Shown here: positions 25,601 to 37,000 of the stretch, piece by piece
How positions within the stretch are numbered: position 1 is the first letter of the stretch
How the letters are laid out: each line of letters opens with the position of its first letter
DNA from: Henricia sp. BOLD:AAB3569
Lineage: Eukaryota; Echinodermata; Asteroidea; Spinulosida; Echinasteridae
Reading direction: 5' to 3'
NCBI GenBank assembly: GCA_037783545.1
Contig: JBBELK010000482.1
Coordinates: forward strand, 992,001-1,056,000
DNA: 64,000 nt
Made by a program: the position numbers and the translations under genes
The notes under the pieces: model-generated
Told to the model about the DNA's origin: nothing
Database searches by the model: none
The model's input: the letters and a program-made list of their open reading frames with translations, nothing else

Positions 25601-28600
25601 ACAACGTTGCCTTTGTAGTTGGGGTCGTCCTTTTTGTCGTACGAGACCAATCGTGGTGGGGCGAGACCCAAGGCGTCGCCATTGCCGGATGTCCACGACA
25701 ACACGTTGTACACGTCGTCGCACACAATCAGGATGTCATATTGTCTTGCAAGTTCAATGATGCGTCGGCATTTCTCTGCAAACGAAATCGAATACTGATC
25801 TTGGAGTTTGGGAACGTTCCGCCAAACGAATTTACTGTGACTGTACTGTGCAAGCCCCATTCAGTGTTCTCCACTACTAAAATTTCGTCCGGGTGCGCTG
25901 AGCAGCGCCCTGTAGCAGCGAATCAGTGTTCGCCGCGTGAGGGCACTGTTCAAACGAATGCATGCAACTGCCGTTAGTGTATGGCGTGTATGGCGGACAC
26001 AATAGACTTTTATCACGGTGCATCCATCTTCATCTTGTTCCCCACTGCATTGTACGTGTCGGGCATGATCAGTGCGTGTGCGTGTCTGCGCGATAGGAGG
26101 GCGCACTTTGAAGTGGGTATAAAATCGAATAAAATGCAATATAACTGTATTTTTCACTTTGCACTTATTTATTTTGTTTTTGGAAAGAAATACAATTATT
26201 AAAAAATTCATACCCAAATAAAATTACGCCCACTCCTTTGTTCCACCATACTTCTAAAAGACTTATGGCCGATGCGATAGATATGCGTGATTTATAATAA
26301 GTGAACGATAATGACACCAGTGGCTAGCTAATCATGTTTGGTGACTTTACACCTAATTTTGGAATGACTTGGCTGTACTTGTTTTAGAGGGGAAAATTGA
26401 TTATTTTTGTCTGGGCGGCGCGCCCCTGACAAAACCAGTAGTGGAGAACGCTGCCATTGTTTACTGCAAGGTTGTGTTATTTTACAGGACAAAAATGTTC
26501 TTGAAGGATTACTTTTGTCTCTGTATAAGCCGAGTGGGAGATTCCTGTGGCCTCAATGTTTTAGAAAAACTACACTACCCATCAAAACTTTGGAAACACC
26601 TTGAAAGTTTCAGGTTTTTGAGTAGAAAACGTATAATTTTGTGAATGTTAATTTTGTGAAAGCAAATGTAGGTGTATTCTAACAAAAAGCAATATATACA
26701 TGTTAATTTTAGTGCCATCTTCGGCCTCGGCAGTGGGCTTTATCAACAAATTGGAGAGCATGCAAAAAGAAACGGCTAAACTTGATGTTCATCAAAGAAT
26801 CCCCCTCTTAGCAGCTATGACAGCTACACACAATCTCTGCATCCTATTGTCAGTTTTCCAAAATATTCAGTGGAAATACACCTCTTTTAAGACTCTCCAG
26901 AGGTTTTTATGATCCAACTCCTCCCAGAGCAGCTCAATGGGTTTGAGATCAGGTGACTGGGCAGGCCATTCCATGATGGACAGCACTCCAGATGACTGCT
27001 TTCTCTCCAGGTACACCTCCGTTTGCTTTAATAGCTTGGTTTATTATAAATAAACAAAATAATACTTCCTTCTCAAAAACCTAAAACTTTCAAGGTGTTT
27101 CCAAAATGTTGATGGGTAGTGTATATTGCTTCATTTGATGAAGATTCGACGATGATTTCACAAAGGGAATCACGTTGGCATAGTAGTGCTTTCCTCGCCT
27201 TTCACCTCTGTGGCCCTGGTTCAAATCCCATCTGGGTCAGTATGTGGGTTCTCAGTCCCTGCTTGATTCTGTGGGTTTCTATCATACATAGGGGTTTTCC
27301 TCCCACCTCTAAAACTGAGCATTTCTTCATCGTTTTCTCTTCACAGGTTTCATCAGGCTTATGAGCTACAGTGCCTTGGGTCTCTTCATTCGATAAAACA
27401 AAACAGCTCCACGGGACTCCCCTTTATGAATATACATGAGGTATGTTAATAAGGAGTAGATACTTTACCTGGTGAATAGGAGATTGTCGTTGGGTTATGG
27501 AAGACTGTGATGGCATATAGCATAGCACGGAAAGGCCGAGTTGATGTTAGTTCACGTTTATCGTTGGCTTTAAGTTCCTTCAGTTTCGTCTCAAGAATTT
27601 CTGTGTCGATGCCATCACTCTTCAAGGGAACTTGGTAGGAGGTTGACGTGTATGGTGTTAGTTACAAAAATATAAGGCGGTCTACCGTCTTTCCAGAAAA
27701 ATGGGAGCCAAAGTGTGACATTTTGATGCATTTTTAAAAATTGCTTTTTTCAAGTTCTAAGTTTCTGTGCAATTACTAAATAATTGGGGCAAATATTAAG
27801 TGATCTCAGGGAGGGGTGGTTATCTCATTGAAGGGTTTATCCCTCTGTAGAGCTTGTTAAGCTCACGTGATAGCCAATCCCAATCTGTGAAGAACAACTG
27901 CAATACCCTGTTTCGAGACAACCAGTTGGCTTCATAGCTCAATTGGTAGAGCGTCTGCTCATTAAGCAGGTCTGCGGTTCAAATCCCGGTGGAGCCAAGG
28001 TGTTTTTCACTGCATCTACATTACCCAAACTCACTGACATTTGTCCACATTTGTATGCAATTACTAAATAGTATAGAATGTTTAAAATAATTTGCAAACG
28101 GTTAGACATGTCTTGGCATTATAATTTTGATAATTCTCAAGAAACTTGTTTGATGACGCATTAAGGGAACACCAAGGTATTTTTCAACTCTAACAATTAC
28201 ATCTTAAGAATGGTGCTGGTTTTACCCACCCAATAGAATCTGTAATTTGTAAATTTGGAACACATTTGTGCCCTTACAATGCATAGTTCCGACCTGTCAA
28301 TCAAGCCGAACCCGCGACCAATCACAACAGAGCTAGCAGACGGCGCCCACAAAGGTCAAAGTGATGCAATCATCGATCACAATCACGCAATTGTTTTGCC
28401 CATACAGTTTGTATGTTGTATGCGCACTGTGACCGGGTGAATTTTGGTTTCAATGTCGGGCGATTCGCTGTTCAAAGGTAGGAAAGCGCATTTTTATGAA
28501 ATATATGTCATCCCTGCATTACTAGCCCTTCGCTCAGTGTGTGCTACGGTAACTGTCGACCCCAAAACATAAATACCTTTGAGTTTTCTCCAATTAATCT

Positions 28601-31600
28601 GTGCTTTCCATGCCGAGTCCCGTTGCTTTGTACGTACATGTCGCCATTTTTTTGCGATGGCTTGTGAGCACATAGCAACAATATCTAAGGGGCGGGGTTA
28701 ACTGGGCAATCTCGGAACTATGCATAGACTGATCTAGAAACGTTTATGTCACGTCCCCCGTAAATTCCACAAACTAATCGTTTTGAAGGACAATAGTGGT
28801 CCTTGTATTCTTTTGGTGCACCGAACAATCTGATGATTGTGTGCACTTTCAAGTTGGTAGACTCATTCCTATGGGGGCAGTGCTGTCTAGATTGGTCTAT
28901 TGTCCTTGATATATCTGTTAACCAGAATTTCAACCTTTTGGGGGGAAACTTACTCATACGATGGGTACTTTTCCCATTTTAAGCACAATGTCCAGCAGTT
29001 ACTATTCCTGGCGAACTTTTGCCCAGGAAAATTGACCAGGGCACTTTTCCCGAGACGAAAAGTCCAATACAAGGAAACAGCTAGTCGGTAAAAGTGCTCT
29101 GGAAGCGTACGTCCCGGTCGTGAAGGTCATACTGTGAAGGGACACTGCACATGCTCTCCCACGGTCTTGATAACATTTTACAGTGTCCAAAAGTCCAAAT
29201 GCAGACAGCAGTAAAATTTAGCAATTTGTCATTTTATCATCGTCTCAGTAAAACCTCCCAAAAAACAAGTCCAATGCGGACACGGCTAAAAACTTTAAGT
29301 GACTTTAAATAACCATATCTCTACAGATTTTGAACCAGTGTACATCCGCATACCTTCTGAGTAGTGGCAATGTCATTTTTCAGTAGAGTCATTGATCTTT
29401 TCAGATAATAGATATCAAAGTGACAAATCAGCAAAATTTGTGTTATGCATGGGACATTCTCTAGTTGATGCGAAAAGCATTATGCATGGGACACATATGT
29501 ACATATATAATTTCCAAAACAACATTTTAAGAATGAAATTACTGGGTAAGGAGCCCAGTCCGAGAACCCACGAAGGGAGATAGCCCCACGGCTTTGGAGT
29601 GGAACCGGAAATCGACGCGAGCGTTCGTTGGTTGAGTCGATAGACAATCGCGGTGGGCCCATTTTATTTATTTATTTATTTTTCTCCGGAGTATAAATAT
29701 TAATTATTGCAAATTTATAACCTGATTCATTTAAATGAAACATGGAGTAAAATATATACATAAACAGGTATATATATTGAGTCCGAATTTTGCAGATAGA
29801 TTTTCCGTCCGGTGGAGGTTATAGTAATTTCGAAATAGTTAGGCTTAGAAACTAATGGCAGATTTAATCGTATTGTTAATAATTTTTGGTATATATTAAT
29901 TTGATAATAAATCCCTCTACATTTCACTTTCTCATAAGCAATTTGATTTGAAGAATCAATTGTTCAGTTGTTGTACCGGTGGTTTTGGGTTACCTTGCGA
30001 TTTTCCCTAGAACATTTTGTCATTTTCAAAACCGGGGCAATGCCCAACACCCAAACATTTCATATGAACTTGAAATTTCATTTTATTTTGAAACAACCCA
30101 TCTCTTAATTCTGACAACTTGAACACCAAAGTGGCTTCTTCTGTTTTTTTCTCAAGGTGGGGACCTGTTTTTTTAACCAACCTGACACAATTTTCATTCC
30201 AGCATCTTTGAAAGCAGCAAGGTTTATGAAATATGTTGGGTCTTCTACGATGACGGTGTCTCCCATTTTAAAGAAATACGACAGGAGAAAGGCCAAGGCT
30301 TGTGTAGCGCCCCCAGACAACAACAGGTCGGCACTAAAAAATGGAAAACGGAAATAACACAATCAGATTTTAAATGGACAGGTAAAGGTTACGTTAAAGT
30401 TATATCATTGATTTTTTTATTTTTTTATTTATAATTATACAGTGAACATCAGAGCTGACTCAATTCGAATAATTTACTATATTTTTACTATAATTTACGA
30501 ATAATTTACTGTTACACGTATTAGAATATTCTAACCAAGTGTTAGATTGAATATTCGTTTAGCCTGATTTAGTCATGATTAGATGTCAATTCACGAATTA
30601 GCCTACATCATACATGCAAATTTTAATGCAGTACGAAAACTGTGATCAGTCTAGAAATGCCCAAATTAAGTCCACTGCATACATTTGGAGCACCATTATT
30701 AGAGCAATATCATTCTTGTAAAAAAACATAGATTTTGTTTCCCTCCCAATTGACTCATTACTTATCAACATTTTCAAATATTCGAATACAAAAATCATTA
30801 TTCAAATATTCGAATATTTGGCACAAATAGTGGCCACGACAAACAGGTGGCCTTAATAGGAGCTTTGACTGTTAATTAGTAAGTTAGTCAGTAACAATGG
30901 CCAACAGCTGCTGATGGGGGGGGGGGGGGAGGGGGGAGGGGATGAGTTGTGCTGAGTGGGCTATATTTTCTGGACCTTACAATGTAAAAATATACAAACA
31001 AAAAACAATGTTATGGTTGAGATCCTGCCAATTATTTACGTAGCACCAAGAAATTTAATACCAAAGTTTAAAGGTGTATCGGGTTTTGCAACTTGTGAAT
31101 CTACATGTACCTACACTCTAGCAAAGCCCCAGCACAAAGGGAAAAAGGAGTAGGCATTTGGGGGCTAGGCCCCCCTTCATATTGAACTTGTTATGCCAGG
31201 GTTGTAACGAGTCTCCCTCTGCTCGAGTCTCAAGTCAACTCAGGTATGGTGGTCGAGTCAGTTCAAGTCAAGCAGTATTTGTTCAAGCTAATTTCAAAAT
31301 GAGTGTAAACCCTGAATCTTGCATACATGTAGGGTATTTTTTGTTGTTCTGGCCAACAATGCTCCATTTTAAAAGAAAGCTTTAGTTCTGAAAAACAATC
31401 CGGTCCTCAAAGTAACAAAAAATGCAGAAAAGTTCAATTTCATTTTTGCTAGACCAAAAAAAAATGCACAAGTCCGAGTCAATTTGAGTCATTTAAGGTT
31501 CGAGTCTTAAGTCTAGTCCAAGTCATTATAACCCTGGTTAGGCCACCTCTAAACGTATTGCTGGGAAGTTCTCAAACCTTGCAAGTCCAAGCCTATTCGA

Positions 31601-33907
31601 GACCAGGACCAAACAAAATTGGGTATTAATTTTGTTCACTGGTCGCCACTGAGATGGCGTGCGGTAAGTCTATGATGGAAATTGTTGAACATTTTTCACA
31701 CCTAAATTCACTTCCCTTTAAAACACATTTTGGTGGTTATTGAGTCATTATAAGAAGATTAGAAGAATTAATGGAATTCTTTCCCAAAATGTTCTCGAGA
31801 CCAAGACCACTGGGTTTTATATGCCAATGTTCGTCGTTTGCAATTATGTTCATCTACTCACACGTCAACCGGACTTCCGTATCCTTGACTAAGGAACTTG
31901 GCTAATTCCAGTCGGCAAATCGGATCACCAAAAGTGTTTCCATACTGAAAAAGATCCCCATCGCCTGCATTTTCTTCTGCCTATGGATGGAAGAGGGTTA
32001 AAAAAAAAAGCAGTTGATACGTAGTTGGCGACATTTCTCGGAGTGATTAGTTGAAAAAGTAAGAATTGAAAAGTTGATCACTGGTTTGTTTTGGTATTTT
32101 TTTTTCGTATACATTGAACAAAGATTTGGAAAAAATTACCTCTTGGAATCAACAGATCATCCAATTCTGAGATATACATGTACTTCCCCACTTGATTATC
32201 TTAATGAATGCAATTTTTGTAGAGAAACATTTGCGACAGAAGTGTGGAAGAGCGTGGGGTATGAAATCAGAGGTTGTGGGTTCAAAATTAATGAATTTTC
32301 CACTCTAAAACACTGTGAAAGTACTTAACACACAAATCTATCGCATTAACGTCAATATTAGTCAGTGAGCTTTCCTTTCATAAAGTGGATTGTTGTCATT
32401 TTGCCTCGAAATTAGAATCACACCCAAAAATGTCCTCCTAGTTGTGTCCTACAGTGGTTTGAGATGTCCATGATTGGAAAATGATTCGAAAAAAAGACTT
32501 ACAGAACCGATTTTGAAGCCAAAATTTCCTCTTGCGTGGAATCCGGACGAGGATTTTCTTCGTAACTGTAAATTCTGGACGCTAGAGGGCGCTGTTACGA
32601 ACTAGTGGCTTTGGCTATGGCTTTGCTGTTGCAATGGGCAGACAATAAAGGTCCTTAGAAACAGCATAGTAACAGCATAGCCATAGCCAAAGCCACTAAT
32701 TCAGAATTTACAGTTACGAAGAAGATCCTCGTCCGGATTCCACGCAAGAGGAAATTTTGGCTTCAAAAACGGTTCTGTACATCTTTTTTTTGAATCATTT
32801 TCCAATCATGGACATCTCAAACCACTGTAGGACACAACTAGGAGGAAATTTTTGGGTGTGATTCTAATTTTTAGGCAAAATGACAACGATCCACTTTATG
32901 AAAGGGGTTCCTTCTGTCCCTACGGGAAATCCCGTAGGGACAGAATCATTCTGTCTACATCAATATAACACCCAGCAAACGAAAGTCGCAGCCCGGACCA
33001 TTCACGTGCCTCTTCTGTGCATTGAACATGATTAGTAGTCTGGTCTACTGATTTGTCGCGCACAACGGAATCGAACTCGAAGTGTTCGATTAATATAAAA
33101 TGCAGCTGCAGACACTGGCTGCCATTATGCGATTCAATCAATTGATATTCCAGCTAGTACAAAATTTGACGAAAAATCGGCATAAATCGCTTCTCTGCTC
33201 TCAAATATCCACCTCTACCGTGCATAGTTTATTCCTGACTAAGAAGGCCATGGCAGACTGTATACCAATCAAAAAGAGACGTCTGGAAATTGAAGATTCC
33301 GGCCAGTTTGCAGAAAATGACTTCAAGTCAGGGTATTTTGTACACGGCAGAATAGCAATTGGGAATTTAACAGACCATGTGACATCGCAGGTCCTACTTG
33401 TCAGTTTATAAATTCTTTCCCAAAATAATGAAATAAATTCACATTTCCTCACCAGATTTTAAGTAACTGTCAATTGTCAAGCCGTAAGAAACTATTCTTA
33501 TTGAGAATAATTTGTGTATACAGAATAAAATGACTATGAAACCTAGCAAAGAATCCAAACCAAATTACCAATCTTCTCGCAGCGGCCTGTGACATGAGAG
33601 CGGCCACCGCCTTCAGCCTATCGGGGCCCGGCCCGCCGATGCTCAGTTGTTGGTTCACGCCGCTGAACAAGTTCCTGGACTTGAAGTCATTTTCTGCAAA
33701 CTGGCCGGAATCTTCAATTTCCAGACGTCTCTTTTTGATTGGTATACAGTCTGCCATGGCCTTCTTAGTCAGGAATAAACTATGCACGGTAGAGGTGGAT
33801 ATTTGAGAGCAGAGAAGCGATTTATGCCGATTTTTCGTCAAATTTTGTACTAGCTGGAATATCAATTGATTGAATCGCATAATGGCAGCCAGTGTCTGCA
33901 GCTGCAT
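22659..33907 (-). CDS. PLP-dependent class I/II aminotransferase (KAT/aminoadipate-like), 9 exons
   Basis: Exons (minus strand): 33569-33907, 31862-31980, 30182-30333, 27469-27630, 25508-25775, 24634-24748, 24312-24383, 23867-23970, 22659-22782. All introns are GT-AG, all phases agree, and the total is 484 codons plus TAA. An in-frame TAA lies three codons before the ATG. The family transfers amino groups from amino acids to 2-oxo acids. Key features: PGPD motif in exon 1; LFQYG in exon 2; SGGATQAL (PLP phosphate site) in exon 3; HNPT in exon 4; D277-x-x-Y280 and PLP lysine near K323 (GTFSKFMGPG) in exon 5; GGYFIWVELP in exon 8; CLRLSF, holding the substrate-carboxylate Arg, in exon 9. The first 80 residues are basic and Ser/Thr-rich, which suggests mitochondrial import. 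Most like fungal YER152C and kynurenine/aminoadipate aminotransferases; the substrate cannot be told. Introns hold many MITEs. Confidence 0.92.
23160..23680. repeat. Tandem pair of dispersed repeats in aminotransferase intron 8
   Basis: Two related blocks start near 23170 and 23525 with 'agaaaaccaccttc(g/a)g' and continue through 'attcatgtg(g/a)tgtttg' and 'ttttcttgtcaactcatga'. The segment between them matches the repeats at 1-250 and 37680-37880. Confidence 0.6.
24808..25321. mobile_element. MITE family copy 2, with internal 'cacttcgccc' expansion
   Basis: Inverted relative to 22186-22582, sharing 'cgtctcat(a/g)agacgaaaa' and 'gttagacgaagtacggagct'. The centre (24995-25160) holds about ten degenerate copies of a 13-16 bp unit built on 'ccacttcgcccaaa'. 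Lies in aminotransferase intron 5. Confidence 0.8.
25995..26105 (+). mobile_element. MITE end, 'agaccTTTATCACGGTGC' family
   Basis: 'agacttttatcacggtgcat' followed by 'gtgtcgggcatgatcagtgc' matches the two ends of the fuller element at 59517-59790, so this is a partial or rearranged copy. Confidence 0.55.
26573..27121 (-). mobile_element. Deleted Tc1-type DNA transposon
   Basis: Inverted ends 'cactacccatcaaaactttg' and 'gatgggtagtg' are each flanked by TA, the Tc1/mariner target duplication. On the minus strand, about 26880-27005 translates to a transposase C-terminal segment containing 'WPAQSPDLKPIELLWEELD', which holds the last catalytic acidic residue of the DDE triad. The rest of the transposase is missing, so the element is dead and non-autonomous. 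It sits in aminotransferase intron 4. Confidence 0.88.
27165..27370 (+). repeat. SINE copy with tRNA-like head
   Basis: A degenerate box-B-like 'ggttcaaatcccatc' at 27218 is followed by 'ggttttcctcccacctctaa' and 'actgagcatttcttc'. A piece of the same family lies at 17240-17315. Located in intron 4. Confidence 0.5.
27934..28002 (+). tRNA. tRNA-like sequence, probably a pseudogene or SINE head
   Basis: A full 7-bp acceptor stem (ggcttca/tggagcc), a good D arm (gctc...gagc) and an anticodon stem are present, with a TTTTT run just downstream. The variable loop is too short, the T stem has two mismatches, and position 33 is C rather than T (loop TCATTAA). It is therefore unlikely to be functional. 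It lies in aminotransferase intron 3, on the opposite strand to that gene. Confidence 0.45.
28278..28726. mobile_element. MITE of about 450 bp, TIR 'caatgcatagttccga', copy 1
   Basis: 16-bp ends 'caatgcatagttccga' and 'tcggaactatgcat(ag)' enclose a core with 'cctgtcaatcaagccgaacc' near one end and 'ggggcggggttaactgggca' near the other. The same element lies in the opposite orientation at 47222-47687. No transposase frame. Confidence 0.85.
28727..30181. other. Aminotransferase intron 3, no gene seen
   Basis: Contains short inverted segments around 28950-29090 and a TTTA microsatellite at 29663-29684. No extra exon is needed, because the flanking exons join in phase. Confidence 0.6.
30334..31861. 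other. Aminotransferase intron 2; MITE at 31194-31556
   Basis: Holds AT-rich 'attcgaata' repeats (30470-30830), a G-rich tract (30916-30941), and an element whose ends are 'ccagggttgtaacgagtc' and 'gtcattataaccctgg'. The interior of that element is made of short 'gagtc/aagtc' repeats. Confidence 0.6.
32088..32330. mobile_element. Degraded copy of the 'ggtatttttttcgtatacat' MITE
   Basis: Shares 'ttttttcgtatacattgaac', 'ttggaatcaacag' and 'aacatttgcgaca' with the full elements at 48772-49176 and 54586-54992, but the right end is lost. In intron 1. Confidence 0.6.
32374..32905. mobile_element. 532-bp palindromic foldback element
   Basis: Arms of about 235 bp are near-perfect complements, from 'cctttcataaagtgga' to 'tccactttatgaaagg'. 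The centre lies near 32640, in 'ggctttggctatggcttt ... agccatagccaaagcc'. The left arm has an extra 25 bp (ggacgctagagggcgctg...). A second, separate perfect hairpin (ttctgtccctacggg-aaat-cccgtagggacagaa) directly follows at 32910-32943. Confidence 0.88.
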
Positions 33908-34034
33908 TTTATATTAATCGAACACTTCGAGTTCGATTCCGTTGTGCGCGACAAATCAGTAGACCAGACTACTAATCATGTTCAATGCACAGAAGAGGCA
34001 CGTGAATGGTCCGGGCTGCGACTTTCGTTTGCTG
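32972..34034. repeat. Perfect inverted duplication of aminotransferase promoter and exon 1 start
   Basis: 32972-33329 and 33680-34034 are inverted copies that appear identical by eye over about 355 bp, separated by about 350 bp. Each arm contains the proximal promoter and the first 77 or so codons of exon 1. A third, diverged copy lies at about 55140-55480. Confidence 0.9.
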
Positions 34035-37000
34035 CTGTTTTACCACATGATCTATCCGTTTGAAAATCAAGGTTGGGTAAGGGCGGGGCGTAACCCCGGC
34101 CGTATATTATATTAGGGAGGTTTAGATGCACGTAAAACGCGAACGTGAACGCAAAATGCTTTGAGCACCTTGGTCGTTACTTTGAGGACATCTTAGATTA
34201 GACAGGGGCACGGGTTCTCCTTTTTCATATGCATTTTTTCATACTTATCAAGGAAAGAACTTTAAAATGTCAAACCCTTCGTGGTCAGTTTCACTTTTTT
34301 TTATTTGGTCAACATTTCACCCGAAATGCAAATTATGCAAATTTATACTGGATAGTACATCATTACGCAAATATATGCAAATTTATACTGGGTGGTACAT
34401 CATTACACAAATATATGCAAATTTATACTGGGTACATAAACTACACTGTACTACACTTCTGGGGCACGTTGAAACCCCAACAAAATGGGTTTTCTGAAAG
34501 CCCTTAATAATTTGAGCATTCTTCCACAAAATGGCACACTTCATTAAACAAATCCTTTTGGACCTGGATTTAAATTATTGAATCCAATAAACATCTCATT
34601 TAGGGGCTGTCTAAAGTTGTCAACATTTTCATGGAACTGCAAATCCTAAGAAGGGGATGGGGTAGAGGGCCGCATACACTCTTTGACTGTGCACAGTAGT
34701 GACAAAAACGGTTTAGTTGTATTTCAGGGAGGAGTTTGTTTGAAGAAGAACAAAATACGCTTTGTAGAACCAGGAAAATGTTGACAACTTAAAACGGCCT
34801 CTTACAAAAAAAGCAAAAAAGAAAAAGAAAAATGTCAATCATAAATACACAATAACTAATAATAAACTAATAAAACCGCCAAAAATTTAAAAGGATTTTA
34901 GGAACACTAGTAAACTGCAGGAATGTTCAGAGAAACTGCAAAACATATAAAGACGAGAAAAATACACAAGGCAAAAATTAAGTTAAAAATTTAACTTATA
35001 TGTTAAGTGGAAGTGTCCTCTCATTTGTATACAAATTGTGTCAATTTACAGTAACAATTTCTCCTTCTTCCCAAACAGAGAGAGCTCCTATTTTCTGCAA
35101 GGGAATCAACTAGATTGATGACATCAGGCTTTTACCAAAGAGAGGGTTTCCTTGAGAACGTCTTTCATCTTTCGATCACCTACAACCAAGGTAAGATACA
35201 ATGTTTTTCTCTTCAAATCTCCCCTATACCACATCTTTTAACACCTTGATTGTCAGAAACCTAATGACAAATTCTAGATCTACGGCATTGACTCCTTTTG
35301 CTATGCGGAGATGACCATTTTTTGTATCAATCTGCAGTATACCAAAAGCTGGAACTGTTGTGGCTTTTATTCCGAATAGGTTTGTTATTTATCACAGAAG
35401 AAATACATGTACTTGATCGATTTTGTCTTTGTGTGCTACAAAATGTTTCTGACAAAAATGTTCACATTTACTGTCATTGTTTCTGTTTTCAGTGCCATGT
35501 GCCATAGTGGTGACTGCATTCCAGTCATTTTTATGTCTGCGACGAATCTGACGATTGTGGGGTTTACACCACCGAACATGAATATGGTAAGTTGACAACA
35601 TTTCTTGAGAAATCTTAAAAGTTTAAAGCTGCTTTTTGAGAGTGGGAATTTTCAGCACATCGAAGCTTCATGCAGCAATATGTAATGAAGCTGTTAAGTG
35701 AATATTTTGATGTCAACTTAAAGACAGAGGCTTGTCAGCATATTTTGATTAAACTGAAATTTTGCATTTCTTTAGTTGCTTGGTATACATTGCATTTTGT
35801 CTTTTGTTTTCCCATTGCACTTTTGTGTAATAATCTGTAAGCAGAATGCAACATTATAAATTTAACGTGTCGACCCTATTTGTGAAATTTTCTGCACAGA
35901 AGCTTTCAAGTCATCACACAAGGCCGTCGTCTGGTCTATGTATCCTTAAATACTACATGAAGATGACACCTTCACCAAAAGGTATTGTGTTGTCGTACAT
36001 TTGTATTATCTTACCATTGTTTTAGTGCACAGAGTCTTGGTGTTGAAGCTTTGTTAACATAACAAGATAAATGTAACGGGTGGTTGTGTGTCATTCATCG
36101 ATCAGTTTTTGGCACCATCACACGTTTTGTATGGTTTTCAATGGTTCATATTTTGTGGTGTTTGTATTTGTAACAATAATGTATGGTGTTAAATGGATGT
36201 AATATTCTCTTACCCAATGCTATATGCACTATACAGGGTGTTTTTAAAAAAGGAAACCGAGATTAATTTGTTAATTTCGTGGAGATGGCTAAATATTTTG
36301 GAAATTGGCAACCACCATCTATTAGCTAATGATGTCCTCTTTCTTATGACACCACGAAATCCAATTTACGGTCACACATGACTGAGCACGGAGCAGTGTA
36401 ATCAACCATGTCAGAACTGGTCTTGCACCAAAAAGATGTTTTCATAATGAACCATGTCTGCCCAGTGCAGGGCTTTTGTTGGGCCTCCAAATTATGCAAT
36501 CCTCAGCCTGTTATTTCATTGCACACTCCTTAAAAGTTGGAAAGGTTGTTCATTTTCTCAGACCAGCAAAATGCAGCTAACAACTGAGCAGCGTGTGTTA
36601 GTGGTACAGAGTGGTTGAGGACTGGAAGCCTCCAGCAAGTAGCAGATGCCTTTGATCAACGTTTTCCTGGCCGTGCCATTCCCGCCAAGTCGACAACCAC
36701 TCTGTTACCACTAACACACGCTGCTCAGTTGTAAGCTGCATTTTGCTGGTCTGAGAAAATGAACAACCTTTCCAACTTTTAAGGAGTGTGCAATGAAATA
36801 ACAGGCTGAGGATTGCATAATTTGGAGGCCCAACAAAAGCCCTGCACTGGATAGACATTGTTTATTATGAAAACATCTTTTTGGTGCAAGACCAGTTCTG
36901 ACATGGTTGATTACACTGCTCCGTGCTCAGTCATGTGTGACCGTAAATTTGATTTTGTGGTGTCCTAAGAAAGAGGACATCATTAGCTAATAGATGGTGG

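Noticed and set aside
27934-28002. Functional tRNA-Asn (ATT) gene
   Set aside because: The T stem has two mismatches, the variable loop is short and T33 is missing. It is listed as a probable pseudogene.
33100-33411. Treating the plus-strand exon 1 copy as a second aminotransferase gene
   Set aside because: It breaks off before the PGPD motif, and no aminotransferase exons follow on the plus strand. It is a duplicated first exon only.
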